This document shows positions 53,256 to 63,454 of a stretch of DNA of 64,000 bases, in pieces. The DNA comes from Spirosoma profusum. GTDB taxonomy: Bacteria; Bacteroidota; Bacteroidia; Cytophagales; Spirosomataceae. How positions within the stretch are numbered: the stretch's first letter is position 1; each line of letters starts with the position of its first letter. The position numbers and the translations under genes are program-made. The notes under the pieces were generated by a model that saw only the letters and a program-made list of their open reading frames with translations, had not been told where the DNA came from and searched no databases. Where the stretch lies: positions 186,001 through 250,000 of the forward strand of contig NZ_JACWZY010000008.1 in NCBI RefSeq assembly GCF_014699005.1, in the 5' to 3' direction.

Positions 53256-56234
53256 TTAATTGTAATTGGCTCCCAGCCTTAACCGACTACTGGCACCAAA
53301 TATCAGTCGGCCAGTTGGCGAATAAATCACCCGCAAAGCCTGTGCCTGATAAGTAGACGGCAAGCTCACCGTATGGTTCAGTGTTACTGCCTCAGTGAAC
53401 ACCGGGATACGGCCACACGACCACACACTGGCGTCATTCCAGTTGCCTGCTTTCAGGGTGAACATACTCCCGCAGCCGCCTGGATTCACTACACCCAAGG
53501 GCAGAATCGCATCCACCGAACCACTACTCGGATCGGTAGCCGTCACCGTCACACTGTAGAAAGCACTGGCCGAAGCCGACACGGTACCGGCGATGGTAGC
53601 TGGGGCCACAAAACTTAGCCCCTCTGGTAGACCCACCACCGAAAGTGTAAGACTATTCGCTGTCTCGGCATCGGTGAACGTAGTGGCCGGGATAGTATAG
53701 CTAAACGCCTGGCCTACCGTCGCTGACTGAGGAGGGATTGCATTTTCTACCCTGGGATTGCCGTTGGCACAAAAAGCCAGCCAGTTATAGCTAAAAGTAG
53801 CTTCACCAGGAGTACCCTGCTGACGAGCCTTGAAGACAATCACCGGATTGTCGGTGAACAGGTTCAACTGATAGGGCTCATGGATGGCGACAGTCCTGGC
53901 CTCATTGACCGCCGAGAGACTAATGGGTTGGCCATTGGTGGCTTCAAAACTAACCGTGAAGTTGATGCGTCGCTCGTAATAGCTGATGTGATTACAGTCC
54001 AGCATGGTCACCCCAGTGATGGCAAAGCTGCGGGGCTGCACCGTCAGACTAAAGCTGGTACTGGCCGACAAGCCTCCGGGGTCTGTAGCCGTTACCGTCA
54101 CACTAAAGGGTGAGCCTACTGTTGTGGAGGGGGTACCCGTAATGGTGTTGGGCGAAACGAAGCTCAAACCAGCTGGTAGTCCACTCACCACTAGGGTAAG
54201 GCTGTTGGGGGTTTCGGCATCGGTGAACGTAGTGGCCGGGATGGTGTAGCTAAAGGCGTTCCCGACCGTAGCGGATTGAGGTGGAATGGCATTGGCCACC
54301 GTAGGCGCACAGTTCTGATACGTAACGCTGGCACTAGCCGTAGCTGTACAGCCGTTGGAGCCTGTCAGCGTCACCGAATACGTATTAGCCAAACTTACTG
54401 AGATACCCGACGTAGTGGCGCCTGTGTTCCAGCGGAACGTACCGCTCCCCACTGCCGACAAGCTCACCGAGGACGTATTACAGGTTAACGTAGCACTATT
54501 CGGATTGATAGTTACCGAAGGCGGAGTCTGATCGGCACTCACGCTGACCGATGCTGTATTCGAGCAGCCATTGGCGCCCGTCAAGGTAACAGAGTAAGGC
54601 CCTCCTGCCGTTGCACTGATGGAGGACGTAGTAGCTCCGGTGTTCCAGCGAAACGTACCACTGCCCACTGCTGACAGATTCACTGTGGGACTGGTGCAGG
54701 TTAACGTAGCACTACTCGGATTGATACTCACCGAAGACGAAGCGATATTCTGTTCTACGGTGAGCGATTGAGTGGTGGTACACCCACTAGCCGTGGTGAC
54801 GGTGACGGAGTAGAGGCCAGGGCTATTAACCAAAGCGGTACCGGACGTAGGACTTTGGCTGAGAATTCCCAGCGTGGATTCGCCTGGTCCCCTAAATGCG
54901 TAAAGACTACCACCGGTAGCCGTCAACGTAACACTCGGGTTAGCACAGGTGAGCGTACCGCTGCTGATGAGACTGGCTGTAGGCGTGGGCAATACGGTGA
55001 TGGTGAAAGATTCTGGAGTACCTGAGCAGGCGGCCCGGCCCACAAAATCCCCCAAATTCCCCGAAACGATATCTACAAAGTTCAACGTTGTCGATACCGT
55101 ATTAGTAGCCGCATCAATCACACTCACACTGTTAGAAGCCTGATTAGCTACGTAAACTTTGCTTCCATCAGGTGTAATAGCGATGCCCAAAGGTCGAGAA
55201 ACTACATTGATGCTAGTTAAGACGGTGCTTGTAGCCGCGTTGATCACACTTACGTTTTTGCTTTCATAATTAGCCACATATACTTTACTGCCATCTGGAC
55301 TGAAACACAGGTTGCTAGGCCCAATACCCACTCCAATGGTGGAGGAAACCGTGTTAGTAGCCGTGTTAATGACATGCACTTTCGTATCATTAATATTAGC
55401 CACATATACTTTACTACCGTCTGGGCTCACCCGCACACCCAGCGGATTGTCACCTACGCTAATCGTAGTTAAAACGGTGTTGGTAGCCGTGTTGATCACA
55501 CTCACATTATCGTCCACTCCATTGCTCACATATACTTTACTGCCATCCAGGCTTACCCCTACACCCTGAGGGTTATTGCCAACGCTAACTGTGGCAATAA
55601 CTGAGTTAGTAGCCGTATTAATCACACTTAGATTATCACTCACATTATTAGCCACATACACTTTACTACCATCCGGGCTGATGCCTAGCCCCCATGGCCT
55701 ATTTCCTACGCCAATAGTAGCGGAGACGGTGTTAGTAGCCGCATCAATCACACTCACATTATTGCTGAGCTGATTAGTCACATAGATTCTGCTACCATCT
55801 GGGCTGATGACAGTGCCAAATGGCAAATTGCCCACCGGTATGCTGGTCAGCTCCACATTGGTAGCTGAATTGAGCACATGCACCGTACCTCGATCATTCG
55901 TTGGATTATAGGTACTGATGTATACCGTTGGTAGTATCCCTTTCGGGATTACAGTGATGATAGCCTGCTGGGGTGTATTTCCCCCATTCATCGCTGTAAA
56001 CGAGCTGATATTACCCGTACCACTGGCCGGCAAACCAATCGAAGGATTCGAATTGGTCCAGGAATAACTATCCGTTGAACCGCTGAACGTAATGGCCCCA
56101 CTCGCTGTACCGTTACAAAGAGTGAGATTAGAAATGGGGTTAACACTAGCTGCACATTGTGCAAGAGTTTGCTGACTAAAAGCGATCATCAACAGGCAGG
56201 CTATTACAAAACAGTAGGTAAAGAAAGGCTTCAT
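53256..56234 (-). CDS. Secreted YVTN beta-propeller and Ig-like repeat protein
   Basis: The 992-residue protein has a signal peptide (MKPFFTYCFVIACLLMIAFS, cleavage near LAQC). About seven to eight YVTN-type propeller repeats of roughly 42 residues follow (about 105-390; recurring SPDGSKVYVAN, NVSVINTATNTV). Next come Ig-like gliding-motility/SprB-type modules (about 410-640) and two cadherin-like putative Ig domains (about 645-730 and 830-915) with PPQSATVG and TFTDAET. The C-terminal piece GNWNDASVWSCGRIPVFTEA is a Cytophagales-type terminal domain. It is a surface adhesin-like protein with no enzyme motif. Confidence 0.85.
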   Translation of the reverse strand: MKPFFTYCFVIACLLMIAFSQQTLAQCAASVNPISNLTLCNGTASGAITFSGSTDSYSWTNSNPSIGLPASGTGNISSFTAMNGGNTPQQAIITVIPKGILPTVYISTYNPTNDRGTVHVLNSATNVELTSIPVGNLPFGTVISPDGSRIYVTNQLSNNVSVIDAATNTVSATIGVGNRPWGLGISPDGSKVYVANNVSDNLSVINTATNSVIATVSVGNNPQGVGVSLDGSKVYVSNGVDDNVSVINTATNTVLTTISVGDNPLGVRVSPDGSKVYVANINDTKVHVINTATNTVSSTIGVGIGPSNLCFSPDGSKVYVANYESKNVSVINAATSTVLTSINVVSRPLGIAITPDGSKVYVANQASNSVSVIDAATNTVSTTLNFVDIVSGNLGDFVGRAACSGTPESFTITVLPTPTASLISSGTLTCANPSVTLTATGGSLYAFRGPGESTLGILSQSPTSGTALVNSPGLYSVTVTTASGCTTTQSLTVEQNIASSSVSINPSSATLTCTSPTVNLSAVGSGTFRWNTGATTSSISATAGGPYSVTLTGANGCSNTASVSVSADQTPPSVTINPNSATLTCNTSSVSLSAVGSGTFRWNTGATTSGISVSLANTYSVTLTGSNGCTATASASVTYQNCAPTVANAIPPQSATVGNAFSYTIPATTFTDAETPNSLTLVVSGLPAGLSFVSPNTITGTPSTTVGSPFSVTVTATDPGGLSASTSFSLTVQPRSFAITGVTMLDCNHISYYERRINFTVSFEATNGQPISLSAVNEARTVAIHEPYQLNLFTDNPVIVFKARQQGTPGEATFSYNWLAFCANGNPRVENAIPPQSATVGQAFSYTIPATTFTDAETANSLTLSVVGLPEGLSFVAPATIAGTVSASASAFYSVTVTATDPSSGSVDAILPLGVVNPGGCGSMFTLKAGNWNDASVWSCGRIPVFTEAVTLNHTVSLPSTYQAQALRVIYSPTGRLIFGASSRLRLGANYN

Positions 56235-56403
56235 AAAACGTCTGGTTTACGTGACGGAATGAGCCGTAAAACTGGTGTATGGCTAAAGGAAAGGCTATAA
56301 AATTCCTCCCAAAGGCTATAAGAATTTTCCCAAACTGGGCGCCACCAGCGAAATTTTAAGAAAAATCAGAGTTATTGCCGCGTATGATCGGACGTAGCGC
56401 AGG

Positions 56404-59400
56404 TCAACGACGAAAGGACGTAGCAAACTCGGTGGGTGTCAGTTGATACGTATCACGGAAGCATTTGGAGAAATAAGCGGGACTATCAAAGCCTACCCGA
56501 TAGGCCGTTTCCGAACTATTGTAGCCTTCCAGCAAAAATTGAATAGATCGCTTGAGCCGATACGTTCGGATCAACTCTCCCGAAGACATACCCGTCAGCG
56601 CTTTTACTTTACGATGCAGACTCATGCGACTCATCCGGATTTCTTCCATCAATCCATCTGCACCAAACCTAGAATCGTCCAGATTCTGTTCAATTAATGT
56701 GTACAAATTAGTCAGAAACGGATCGTCCGTTTCTGGTGTCTGATTCGTTTCTGCTACGTCTACCCGAGTCAGGGATGATCGTATCCAGTCGCGTAGTTGC
56801 CGTCGTTGTTCGAGTCGGTTGCGCACCCGAAGCTGAAGTTCCTGCGGATGAAATGGTTTGGTAATATAATCATCTGCCCCCACCGTCAGTCCCGTAATCC
56901 GGCTTTCGTGCGACGATTTGGCGGTGAGCAATAGTATAGGAATATGATTCGTCCGTTGATCGGCTTTAAGTTGCTGACAGAGCGTATAGCCGTCCATAAT
57001 AGGCATCAATACGTCGCTGATTATGAGATCGGGCACTAACTGGATGGCCTGTTCAACACCTTCAGCCCCGTTCGACGTCCGATAAATCTGATAACTAGTC
57101 GGTAAACTCTCCGCGATAACTGTAGCCAGTTCCGAATTGTCTTCCACCAGAAGAATAACGGGGCTTTCTCCTGAACGTTCATAAGTAAACGTTTCAGTAG
57201 AATCGGCCGCTGATAAAGGCTGTTCATTAGTAACGGGTAGAACTGCCTGCGCTGGTTGATACGGTAGCTTTACCGTAAATGTGGTTCCCTGACCAACCGT
57301 ACTTTCCACAGAAATGCTTCCTTTTTGCAGATCAACCAGTTCTTTCACTAAAGCCAGTCCAATGCCGGTGCCTTCCTGCTGACGGGTACTTGAATCATCT
57401 GCCTGATAAAATCGATCAAAAATGTGTGGCAGTTTCTCCGCAGGAATCCCCACCCCCGAATCGGAAACGGTTAACGTAACGGATGGGGCCAGATGCACCA
57501 AAACCTCTCCCCCATCTTGCGTAAACTTAAGGGCATTTGACACCAGATTGTAGATGATACGTTCCAGATTACGGGCATCGAAAGCGTATTGAGAAGCCAT
57601 ATCGGACGTAGTAAAACGGAGTCGAATGCCTTTAGCTTCGGCTTGCGGACCAAAGGACTGAACAACTTCATCCACGAATTGAACCAGATCCCCTAACGTC
57701 TCCTCGCTTGAAAGTGCTTTCGCTTCCAGTTTCGACAAATCCATCAGTTGATTGACTAATTCCAGCAATTGATGGGCATTACGGTCAATTGCTGCTAATC
57801 GGCGAACATCATCCGGTTCATGCAGTTTCTGCTTCAATTGCTGAGTCGGAGCCAGAATCAGGGTCAGTGGAGTCCGGAACTCATGGGTTATGTTCGAGAA
57901 AAAGCGCGTTTTCATGGCATCGAGTTCCTTCAATTGCTCGGCTTCCTTCCGTCGCCAGTAAGCCCGAACCAGGGCGAGTATGATTCCTCCCAACGTAACG
58001 ACATAGAGCGCATAAGCCCACCAAGTAGCCCACCAGGGGGGGTGAATCGTGATCGTTACGTTACGTATATGCGAGCTCCAGATTCCTGACGTATTGGATG
58101 CATTGAGCCGAAGTGTATACGTGCCGGGGCTAAGGTTTGTGTATATAGCTTCGGGGCGGAACGTATAAATCCAGTCGTTGTCCAATCCCTTCAACTGATA
58201 CCGGTACTGAAGTCGGCTGGTGTTATTGAACTGTAAAGCCGCAAATCCTACGGTTAGGTAATTCTGATTATGAGGTAACTGTAATTCCTGAACCGCCTGA
58301 ACCGGTAAAGAATCAATCAAGGCTGGTGAGGCTTGTCGGTTATTAATTTCGATAGTCGTTAGTTCGACCGATGGCTGAAAGCGATCATCACTGAGTGCCT
58401 CAGGTTCGAAAGCAGTTATGCCTTCCAGTCCCCCCAGTATCACGCGATCATCGGCAGCCCCTCGTCCGGGCAAGTGCAGAAAATGAAACCGGTTAAACTC
58501 ATCGGCAAGTAAGCCATCCTTCCGGTTATACGTCCTGAACGTAACAGTACCATTGATGGCGTTACGTCGATTCATCCGGCATAAGCCTTTATTGGTGGCA
58601 ATCCACAAATTACCCTGCTGGTCAGGTATAGCGGTATATACTACGTTGTTTGGCAGACCATGCAGCTTCGTGATACGTTGGCATTTGCCAGTACGTTTAT
58701 CGAACCGACACAAGCCCCCTCCGAACGTACCAATCCAGAGAATATCTTGGTCGCTGGGGTCGCTGGATAAACAAAACAACGTATTATGACTCAGGGAGGT
58801 TGAATCGTTCGGCTGGTGGACAAACTGGCGAACGCGGCCCGAGGAACGGTCGATGCGGAACAACCCCTGCGAACCCGTCGAAATCCAGAGCGCCTGTTTA
58901 TCGACGACAGCCTGAAAAACAGTCGTTTTTTTTCCGTTTAGCTGAGCCAAATTCGGCTTGACACGGAACGGAAAAGACTGCCAGCTCCGATTTGATTCGT
59001 CGTACCACATAGCGACTGAATCACAAACAGCCCACACTTTTCCGTCAGGATCGGTAGTCAGTGAGATCGGGTAGTGGGCGTCGTTTTTTTGCCAGGAAGC
59101 TGGAACGGGAATCGTAGTGAGTTGCCGGGATTGCAGATTGAGTTGATAAAAAGGCGTATTTCCTACGTTGAACCACAACTTCTGGTTTCTGTCCAGCGTA
59201 TACCGAAAATTGTAGACAGACGCATCAACCGGAAAAACAGGCAGTTGTTTGGCTGGAACTCCCAAGTGATGTACAAGTAAATCGGTATGAAAATTCTGGA
59301 TATACGGATGAACCTTAAAACGAGTGGCTCGCAGGTTGAACTGGCGTATCCCTGATCCGTCGGTGCCAAGCCAAAGTACATCCGACTGATCGATAAAGAG

Positions 59401-60366
59401 ACTCTTGATCTGCCAGGTTTCAGACGAATAAATGATCGGCTGGAGTCCATCCTGATCCTTAAATCGAAGTAGTTGATTTCCAAAGCTGATGTAATCATTA
59501 CCCTGGCTATCAATGGCAAACCGGACAGCATCTGCATCAGAAACTGGCTTTGGCAGGGGAAACGCCCGCGTTTGACCCGTTTTAGGCTGTAAAACAGTCA
59601 GGTAGTTACGCGATATCACCAGCAACGTACCGTTGCTACGTTGGTGAACGCCATGAAGATTCCATTCTGGAAGCGCAAGCTTAGTTGACTGACGGCGATA
59701 AGACGTAATTTGATGGGTTTTGGGTGTCAGTCGGTCAAGCCCTTCCGACGTAGCAATCCACAAGAAACCCTGCCGATCTTCCACAATCGACCGAATCTTA
59801 TCATTGGTTAAGGCAGATGCTACGTTGGGATTTATCGGATAATGATGAATTTGTTGCGTTGTCAGATCAAGTCGGGCAATGCCCTGTTTCATGAAAACCA
59901 GCCATACGCTGTTACGTTGGCCAGGGTAAATAGCCGTCAGTCGATAGTCGGAAAAAGGTTTGTAAAATGCTTGCCGAGAGATATTAACAAACGTTTCATG
60001 CAACGGATTGAATAAATCCAGGCTACGCTCCCCGGCCACCCAAAGCAGCCCCTGTTCGTTACGTTTTACATGCAGAACCCCCACGCTCGATAGCGAAGGC
60101 CGTCCGCTCGATGAAGGTTGTAATACGTTAAAATGATGCCCATCGTATCGGCACAAACCATCCAGAGTCGCCATCCAGATGAAACCACGCTGGTCCTGGG
60201 TAATAGCCGGAACGAATGCCTGTGGTAAGCCCTGACGGTCATTAATTACCTCAGGTTCGGGTAAGAGTACAGATTGCCCGGAAAGCAAGGCAGGCATTTG
60301 CAGGAACATCAGACATGCCAGCCCACCAACCTGAATTATCCGTTTTATCGTTTCGTTCAGTATCAA
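56404..60366 (-). CDS. Hybrid two-component system regulator (HTCS), AraC output
   Basis: The 1320-residue one-protein signalling system has a signal/anchor, a periplasmic sensor of two Reg_prop seven-bladed propellers (about 40-700), a Y_Y_Y domain (about 715-780), a transmembrane helix (about 785-805), HisKA with phospho-acceptor His828 in NITHEFRTPLT, and HATPase_c (DSGVGIPAEKLPHIF, GTGIGLALVKEL). A receiver with Asp1118 in ISDVLMP follows, then an AraC-type HTH (about 1215-1320, MSRMSLHRKVKAL). HTCS proteins sense glycan fragments and switch on polysaccharide utilisation genes. No SusC/SusD pair is in the window, so its target may be elsewhere. Confidence 0.95.
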   Translation of the reverse strand: MILNETIKRIIQVGGLACLMFLQMPALLSGQSVLLPEPEVINDRQGLPQAFVPAITQDQRGFIWMATLDGLCRYDGHHFNVLQPSSSGRPSLSSVGVLHVKRNEQGLLWVAGERSLDLFNPLHETFVNISRQAFYKPFSDYRLTAIYPGQRNSVWLVFMKQGIARLDLTTQQIHHYPINPNVASALTNDKIRSIVEDRQGFLWIATSEGLDRLTPKTHQITSYRRQSTKLALPEWNLHGVHQRSNGTLLVISRNYLTVLQPKTGQTRAFPLPKPVSDADAVRFAIDSQGNDYISFGNQLLRFKDQDGLQPIIYSSETWQIKSLFIDQSDVLWLGTDGSGIRQFNLRATRFKVHPYIQNFHTDLLVHHLGVPAKQLPVFPVDASVYNFRYTLDRNQKLWFNVGNTPFYQLNLQSRQLTTIPVPASWQKNDAHYPISLTTDPDGKVWAVCDSVAMWYDESNRSWQSFPFRVKPNLAQLNGKKTTVFQAVVDKQALWISTGSQGLFRIDRSSGRVRQFVHQPNDSTSLSHNTLFCLSSDPSDQDILWIGTFGGGLCRFDKRTGKCQRITKLHGLPNNVVYTAIPDQQGNLWIATNKGLCRMNRRNAINGTVTFRTYNRKDGLLADEFNRFHFLHLPGRGAADDRVILGGLEGITAFEPEALSDDRFQPSVELTTIEINNRQASPALIDSLPVQAVQELQLPHNQNYLTVGFAALQFNNTSRLQYRYQLKGLDNDWIYTFRPEAIYTNLSPGTYTLRLNASNTSGIWSSHIRNVTITIHPPWWATWWAYALYVVTLGGIILALVRAYWRRKEAEQLKELDAMKTRFFSNITHEFRTPLTLILAPTQQLKQKLHEPDDVRRLAAIDRNAHQLLELVNQLMDLSKLEAKALSSEETLGDLVQFVDEVVQSFGPQAEAKGIRLRFTTSDMASQYAFDARNLERIIYNLVSNALKFTQDGGEVLVHLAPSVTLTVSDSGVGIPAEKLPHIFDRFYQADDSSTRQQEGTGIGLALVKELVDLQKGSISVESTVGQGTTFTVKLPYQPAQAVLPVTNEQPLSAADSTETFTYERSGESPVILLVEDNSELATVIAESLPTSYQIYRTSNGAEGVEQAIQLVPDLIISDVLMPIMDGYTLCQQLKADQRTNHIPILLLTAKSSHESRITGLTVGADDYITKPFHPQELQLRVRNRLEQRRQLRDWIRSSLTRVDVAETNQTPETDDPFLTNLYTLIEQNLDDSRFGADGLMEEIRMSRMSLHRKVKALTGMSSGELIRTYRLKRSIQFLLEGYNSSETAYRVGFDSPAYFSKCFRDTYQLTPTEFATSFRR

Positions 60367-61120
60367 TCAATTATCAACAAAGTCGATTTGCCTTCAAAAA
60401 CCGACTTAATCTACAAAAGAAACAGGTAGAAATTCAAATAGAGCTGATGTCAGTCTCATCCTTCCTAAACAATGTATATCGTCAAATAAAAGTGGACAAA
60501 AGGATTAAAACAAGCAGAAACACTTTCATATCCCAGGCACCTTATCACCTTCGGCTAGGGGATACGTCACTAGCTTTATGTAGACAGGGGCTTGTTTTGA
60601 CTGGGTTCCAGTCGCTAAAAACATACTGATGATTCACTGAGGATAAGACATAGACTTATCTAACAGACACATTCGTAAGCTGAGTATTGGTCAATCACTC
60701 CCGAATCTCAACTCATTCCCTCCTTACACACAGTCACAGCCAAACCGCCTTGTGGCTTATATTAAATTTAAGTCAACAAACCCAAACGAGAAGGACGAAA
60801 TGGCCTAACCAGTTAGGTCAGTAAGGCTATGAAGGGCATCATTACATTTCGCGACAGAATGGCTGATTTTATGGCAAATCAACAATGTATTAATGGTTTT
60901 TACATCCAATCCATGCTCTATCTGGGCAAGGTTGCTTTCCTGGCTAATCAAACAGCTTACTCGATCAAAGAGGCCCACCTATGTGCTATTCTGGATCAAG
61001 TTTATATTTTTCCTCCTATTCAAGTATGAAATTGGCCTAATCCCCTAAAAGTGAGTCAGTGAAAAATAATGCATAAAAACTAAATTTTACTGGATTACAT
61101 AAGGAAAGCAGCCGCATTGG
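60367..61120. other. AT-rich intergenic region
   Basis: About 750 bp upstream of the HTCS gene. A 66-codon frame at 60829-61029 (+) has no recognisable domain and is not called. The first 100 bp should contain the HTCS promoter on the minus strand; no exact box was found. Confidence 0.4.
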
Positions 61121-61165
61121 TGGTCCAAACGATTTACCGAATCCCAGATTGTGGCGAACGCTCCG
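61121..61165 (+). pseudogene. IS3 OrfA N-terminal scrap
   Basis: The frame starting TGG at 61121 reads WSKRFTESQIVANAP, matching the usual OrfA opening (KRFTEEQIV) of IS3-family elements. The match ends after about 12 residues, so this is a short relic. Confidence 0.55.
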
Positions 61166-61323
61166 GCGTCCCGGTCTCAAACAACAGGACAGCGGTCAAA
61201 TCCAGATGAACGCTTAGAATAAAAATACAAACTTGTTGGTATGGATTTGCCCTACGCTCAGCCGCCATCTTTGTCCTATCAAAAAAAACACATCCATTTC
61301 TTATTTAGCAACCAAACAATACC

Positions 61324-62124
61324 ATGAAAAACTTAGGTAGCCCTTCAAAAACTATGAAAACGACAATGAATTGGACACTTGGCCTGACAAGTATGCTGCT
61401 GATCGCTTCGTGCGGCAGTGAACAATATCAAACACCAACTCCTGCCGTCAAATTCACCCAGGTGAGCGGCAGCGGAGACATCACGGCCAAACTAAATGAG
61501 TTTCGAGCCTTACTCGGCGATCCCCTTAACACCACGCCGGGGCAGACGGGGGGTCGACGGGAAATCAACTGGGATGCCGTGCCAGCAGCACAAACCAATA
61601 TCAATACCTTTCCCGGTGATTTTTTCAATAGCACAGACCCGGCCGTAGCGGCTGGTCGGAAACGGGGGGCCATTTTCACCACACTGGGTGGCGGATTCCG
61701 GGTCAGCGACAACGACTTTACGGATGTATCCAAAGCGTATGGCGATCAGTTCAATGCTTTTAGTCCGGCACGTACGTTTTCACCCGTTGGTAGTACCCAA
61801 ACCGAGACGACCTTCCGAGTGCCAGGGCAGGCTACAATTGCAACCGTTAATGGCTTTGGCGTAATTTTCTCCGATGTGGATAATGCCAATTCCACAACGC
61901 TCGAATTTTTCGAGGGCGACAAAAGTCTTGGCGTATTCAAAGCTCCTGTTCGAAGCGATGCAGCCGGATTTTCGTTCCTTGGGGTGGTATTTCCTGACAA
62001 TAAAGTGTCACGCGTAGTAATAAAGTCAGGCAGTGTGCCCGTCTCCGGCAATTATTCCGACGGAACGCAGAATGATCAGGTGGTAATGGACGACTTCTTT
62101 TATAACGAGCCGAAAGCAAATTAA
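61324..62124 (+). CDS. Hypothetical lipoprotein
   Basis: The 266-residue protein has a lipobox LIASC (Cys near residue 30) after a long signal region; the internal ATG at 61354 (MKTTMNW) gives a tighter signal. The body is beta-rich with blocks [39 protein letters not shown] and [11 protein letters not shown]. These resemble an uncharacterised family of secreted bacterial proteins that I know only as hypothetical. A strong terminator follows. IS3 relics lie on both sides (61121-61165 and 62232-62459), so the gene may have been moved with an element. Confidence 0.7.
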   Translation: MKNLGSPSKTMKTTMNWTLGLTSMLLIASCGSEQYQTPTPAVKFTQVSGSGDITAKLNEFRALLGDPLNTTPGQTGGRREINWDAVPAAQTNINTFPGDFFNSTDPAVAAGRKRGAIFTTLGGGFRVSDNDFTDVSKAYGDQFNAFSPARTFSPVGSTQTETTFRVPGQATIATVNGFGVIFSDVDNANSTTLEFFEGDKSLGVFKAPVRSDAAGFSFLGVVFPDNKVSRVVIKSGSVPVSGNYSDGTQNDQVVMDDFFYNEPKAN

Positions 62125-62140
62125 TCATTGATCCAAAGGC

Positions 62141-62201
62141 GGCAGTGTCCTCCGAGCTAAACCTAAATTGATGGGTTTAGCTCGGAGGACACTGCCTTTT
62201 T
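62141..62201 (+). terminator. Strong intrinsic terminator
   Basis: GGCAGTGTCCTCCGAGCTAA and the following ACC (62141-62163) pair with the arm at about 62174-62196 across about ten bases, giving a 23-bp perfect stem running into TTTTTA. It lies 17 bp after the lipoprotein stop. Confidence 0.9.
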
Positions 62202-62231
62202 ATAAGTTGCTGTTAATGAAACAGTAACAAA

Positions 62232-62459
62232 TTGAGCGGTAAGCGTTCAGCACTGAAAACATTAAATTGCAAATTAGCCCGTAGCTTCATTTCTTTCTCA
62301 TCCGTAGAAGAAGCAGTAGCCAGGGCTATCAATGATTATAACACAGTTCGCCCTCATGCATCGTTAGATTACTTAACCGCACCGACGGCCCGTACACCAT
62401 CAGATGCATCAATGCCAGCGAAAATCCAAGCTGCGCTGGTATCTGCACAAGAAAGGTAG
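62232..62459 (+). pseudogene. IS3-family OrfB C-terminal remnant
   Basis: The frame encodes SFISFSSVEEAVARAIND then YNTVRPHASLDYLTAPTA, the C-terminal block of IS3-family transposases ('yN..RPH.sLgyltP'). The catalytic Asp pair and the N-terminus are missing, so it is a fragment. It may belong to the same ancient element as the OrfA scrap at 61121. Confidence 0.75.
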
Positions 62460-62736
62460 GTACGGAAATTACAATATGGAGCTGTATTTCGGCAATTTTA
62501 ACGCGAACTATGGGGTTATTTATTTCAATAAAGCGGGGCTGCGCGCCAGCCAATTGTATATAAACGAGTGTGAATAGCATTTGTAGCCTGCAAAATCTTA
62601 TAGTTCACGTTCATTTTTATACCTGTCCAACTCAACGCGTAGCATACGTGTTTGGTTATATAAAGATAGCAGATGGGGGAAGGCCAAATCCACACTAGCG
62701 TGTTTGTTGTTTTCTCGAAGTCAGCTTAAGGTTTGC

Positions 62737-62765
62737 AAAAAAAACCACTCCGAAGTACGGAGTGG
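62737..62765 (-). terminator. Intrinsic terminator of the 188-residue membrane protein gene
   Basis: On the minus strand CCACTCCG and CGGAGTGG form an eight-bp stem with a five-base loop (62745-62765), followed by a run of T (62737-62744 as A on plus). It lies about 50 bp after the gene at 62816-63382. Confidence 0.88.
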
Positions 62766-62815
62766 CCGTTTGAACATGTACTGAAAAAGTAGAATCCGTT
62801 ATGGTATAATAGCCT

Positions 62816-63382
62816 TTACCGCGGGTCTTTTACAACAGTATCCATCCGGTTAGTTCGGTTAATAGCTTTGAGAATAAGTCCATACCCAATTAGTCCAATG
62901 ACAACCCCAAACGAGAGCCACTTGGCTAATTTGACTACCTCACACAATACCGCTACGCCAGTTGACTGAGTTGGGTATGTATTGAGCAAAGTGACGATGG
63001 CTGCATTTTCGAGGTAGTCAAGCAGTAGGGTGAAAAAGGGTAGTCCGATAAACAGTCGATTCGGTTTGTTGCGGAATAACATCGTTAGTAGTAACGACAG
63101 CAACGTACTATACACGAGCGGATAAATTACATCAGTGGTAAGTTCTGTTCGGGCGTAAAAGCTACGGGCCGCAGGGCCGTAATCGGCAATCATAGCCAAC
63201 GTTCGGGCAGGGTTGAAGCCAAACGTTAGATCGATGGGGCCAATGCGCTTACCCGCCAACTGATTGATCGTATCTTCTGCATTTTTGAGCCAATATGCCG
63301 GAAAACTCACGTAAAGTACCAGCAGGGGCAGTACGGTTTTCCAGGTAGCTATACGGTTGAGAAAATTGAATAGTGAATTCAT
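62816..63382 (-). CDS. Integral membrane protein, 188 residues, unknown function
   Basis: The protein has about four transmembrane segments (TVLPLLVLYVSFPAYWL, VIYPLVYSTLLSLLLTMLF, LFIGLPFFTLLLDYLENAAI and WLSFGVVIGLIGYGLIL). I do not recognise a family name, although the pattern LLLDYLENA is distinctive. It starts 24 bp from a perfect 14-bp palindrome (63406-63437) and 73 bp after the end of the monooxygenase gene, both on the minus strand. A shared regulation with that gene is likely. Confidence 0.65.
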   Translation of the reverse strand: MNSLFNFLNRIATWKTVLPLLVLYVSFPAYWLKNAEDTINQLAGKRIGPIDLTFGFNPARTLAMIADYGPAARSFYARTELTTDVIYPLVYSTLLSLLLTMLFRNKPNRLFIGLPFFTLLLDYLENAAIVTLLNTYPTQSTGVAVLCEVVKLAKWLSFGVVIGLIGYGLILKAINRTNRMDTVVKDPR

Positions 63383-63405
63383 AATCAGAAAGTCATTTAA
63401 ACGCC

Positions 63406-63437
63406 TGTACAGACTGATCAGCCGATCAGTCTGTACA
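63406..63437. promoter_or_regulatory. Perfect palindrome, TetR-type operator candidate
   Basis: TGTACAGACTGATC (63406-63419) and GATCAGTCTGTACA (63424-63437) are exact inverted repeats with a four-base centre. The sequence resembles operators of TetR/AcrR repressors. It lies between the monooxygenase end and the membrane protein start. A hairpin terminator is the alternative, but there is no adjacent strong T-run on the minus strand. Confidence 0.5.
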
Positions 63438-63454
63438 AACCTTGTTTATATTTT

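Noticed and set aside
53373-55773. Several plus-strand frames opposite the YVTN/Ig protein
   Set aside because: They mirror the repetitive codons of the minus-strand gene and have no domain of their own.
56404-60366. Polysaccharide utilisation locus around the HTCS regulator
   Set aside because: No SusC/SusD pair or glycoside hydrolase cluster is present in the window.
60829-61029. 66-codon plus-strand frame
   Set aside because: No domain, no hydrophobic or repeat pattern, and it lies in IS-scarred intergenic DNA.
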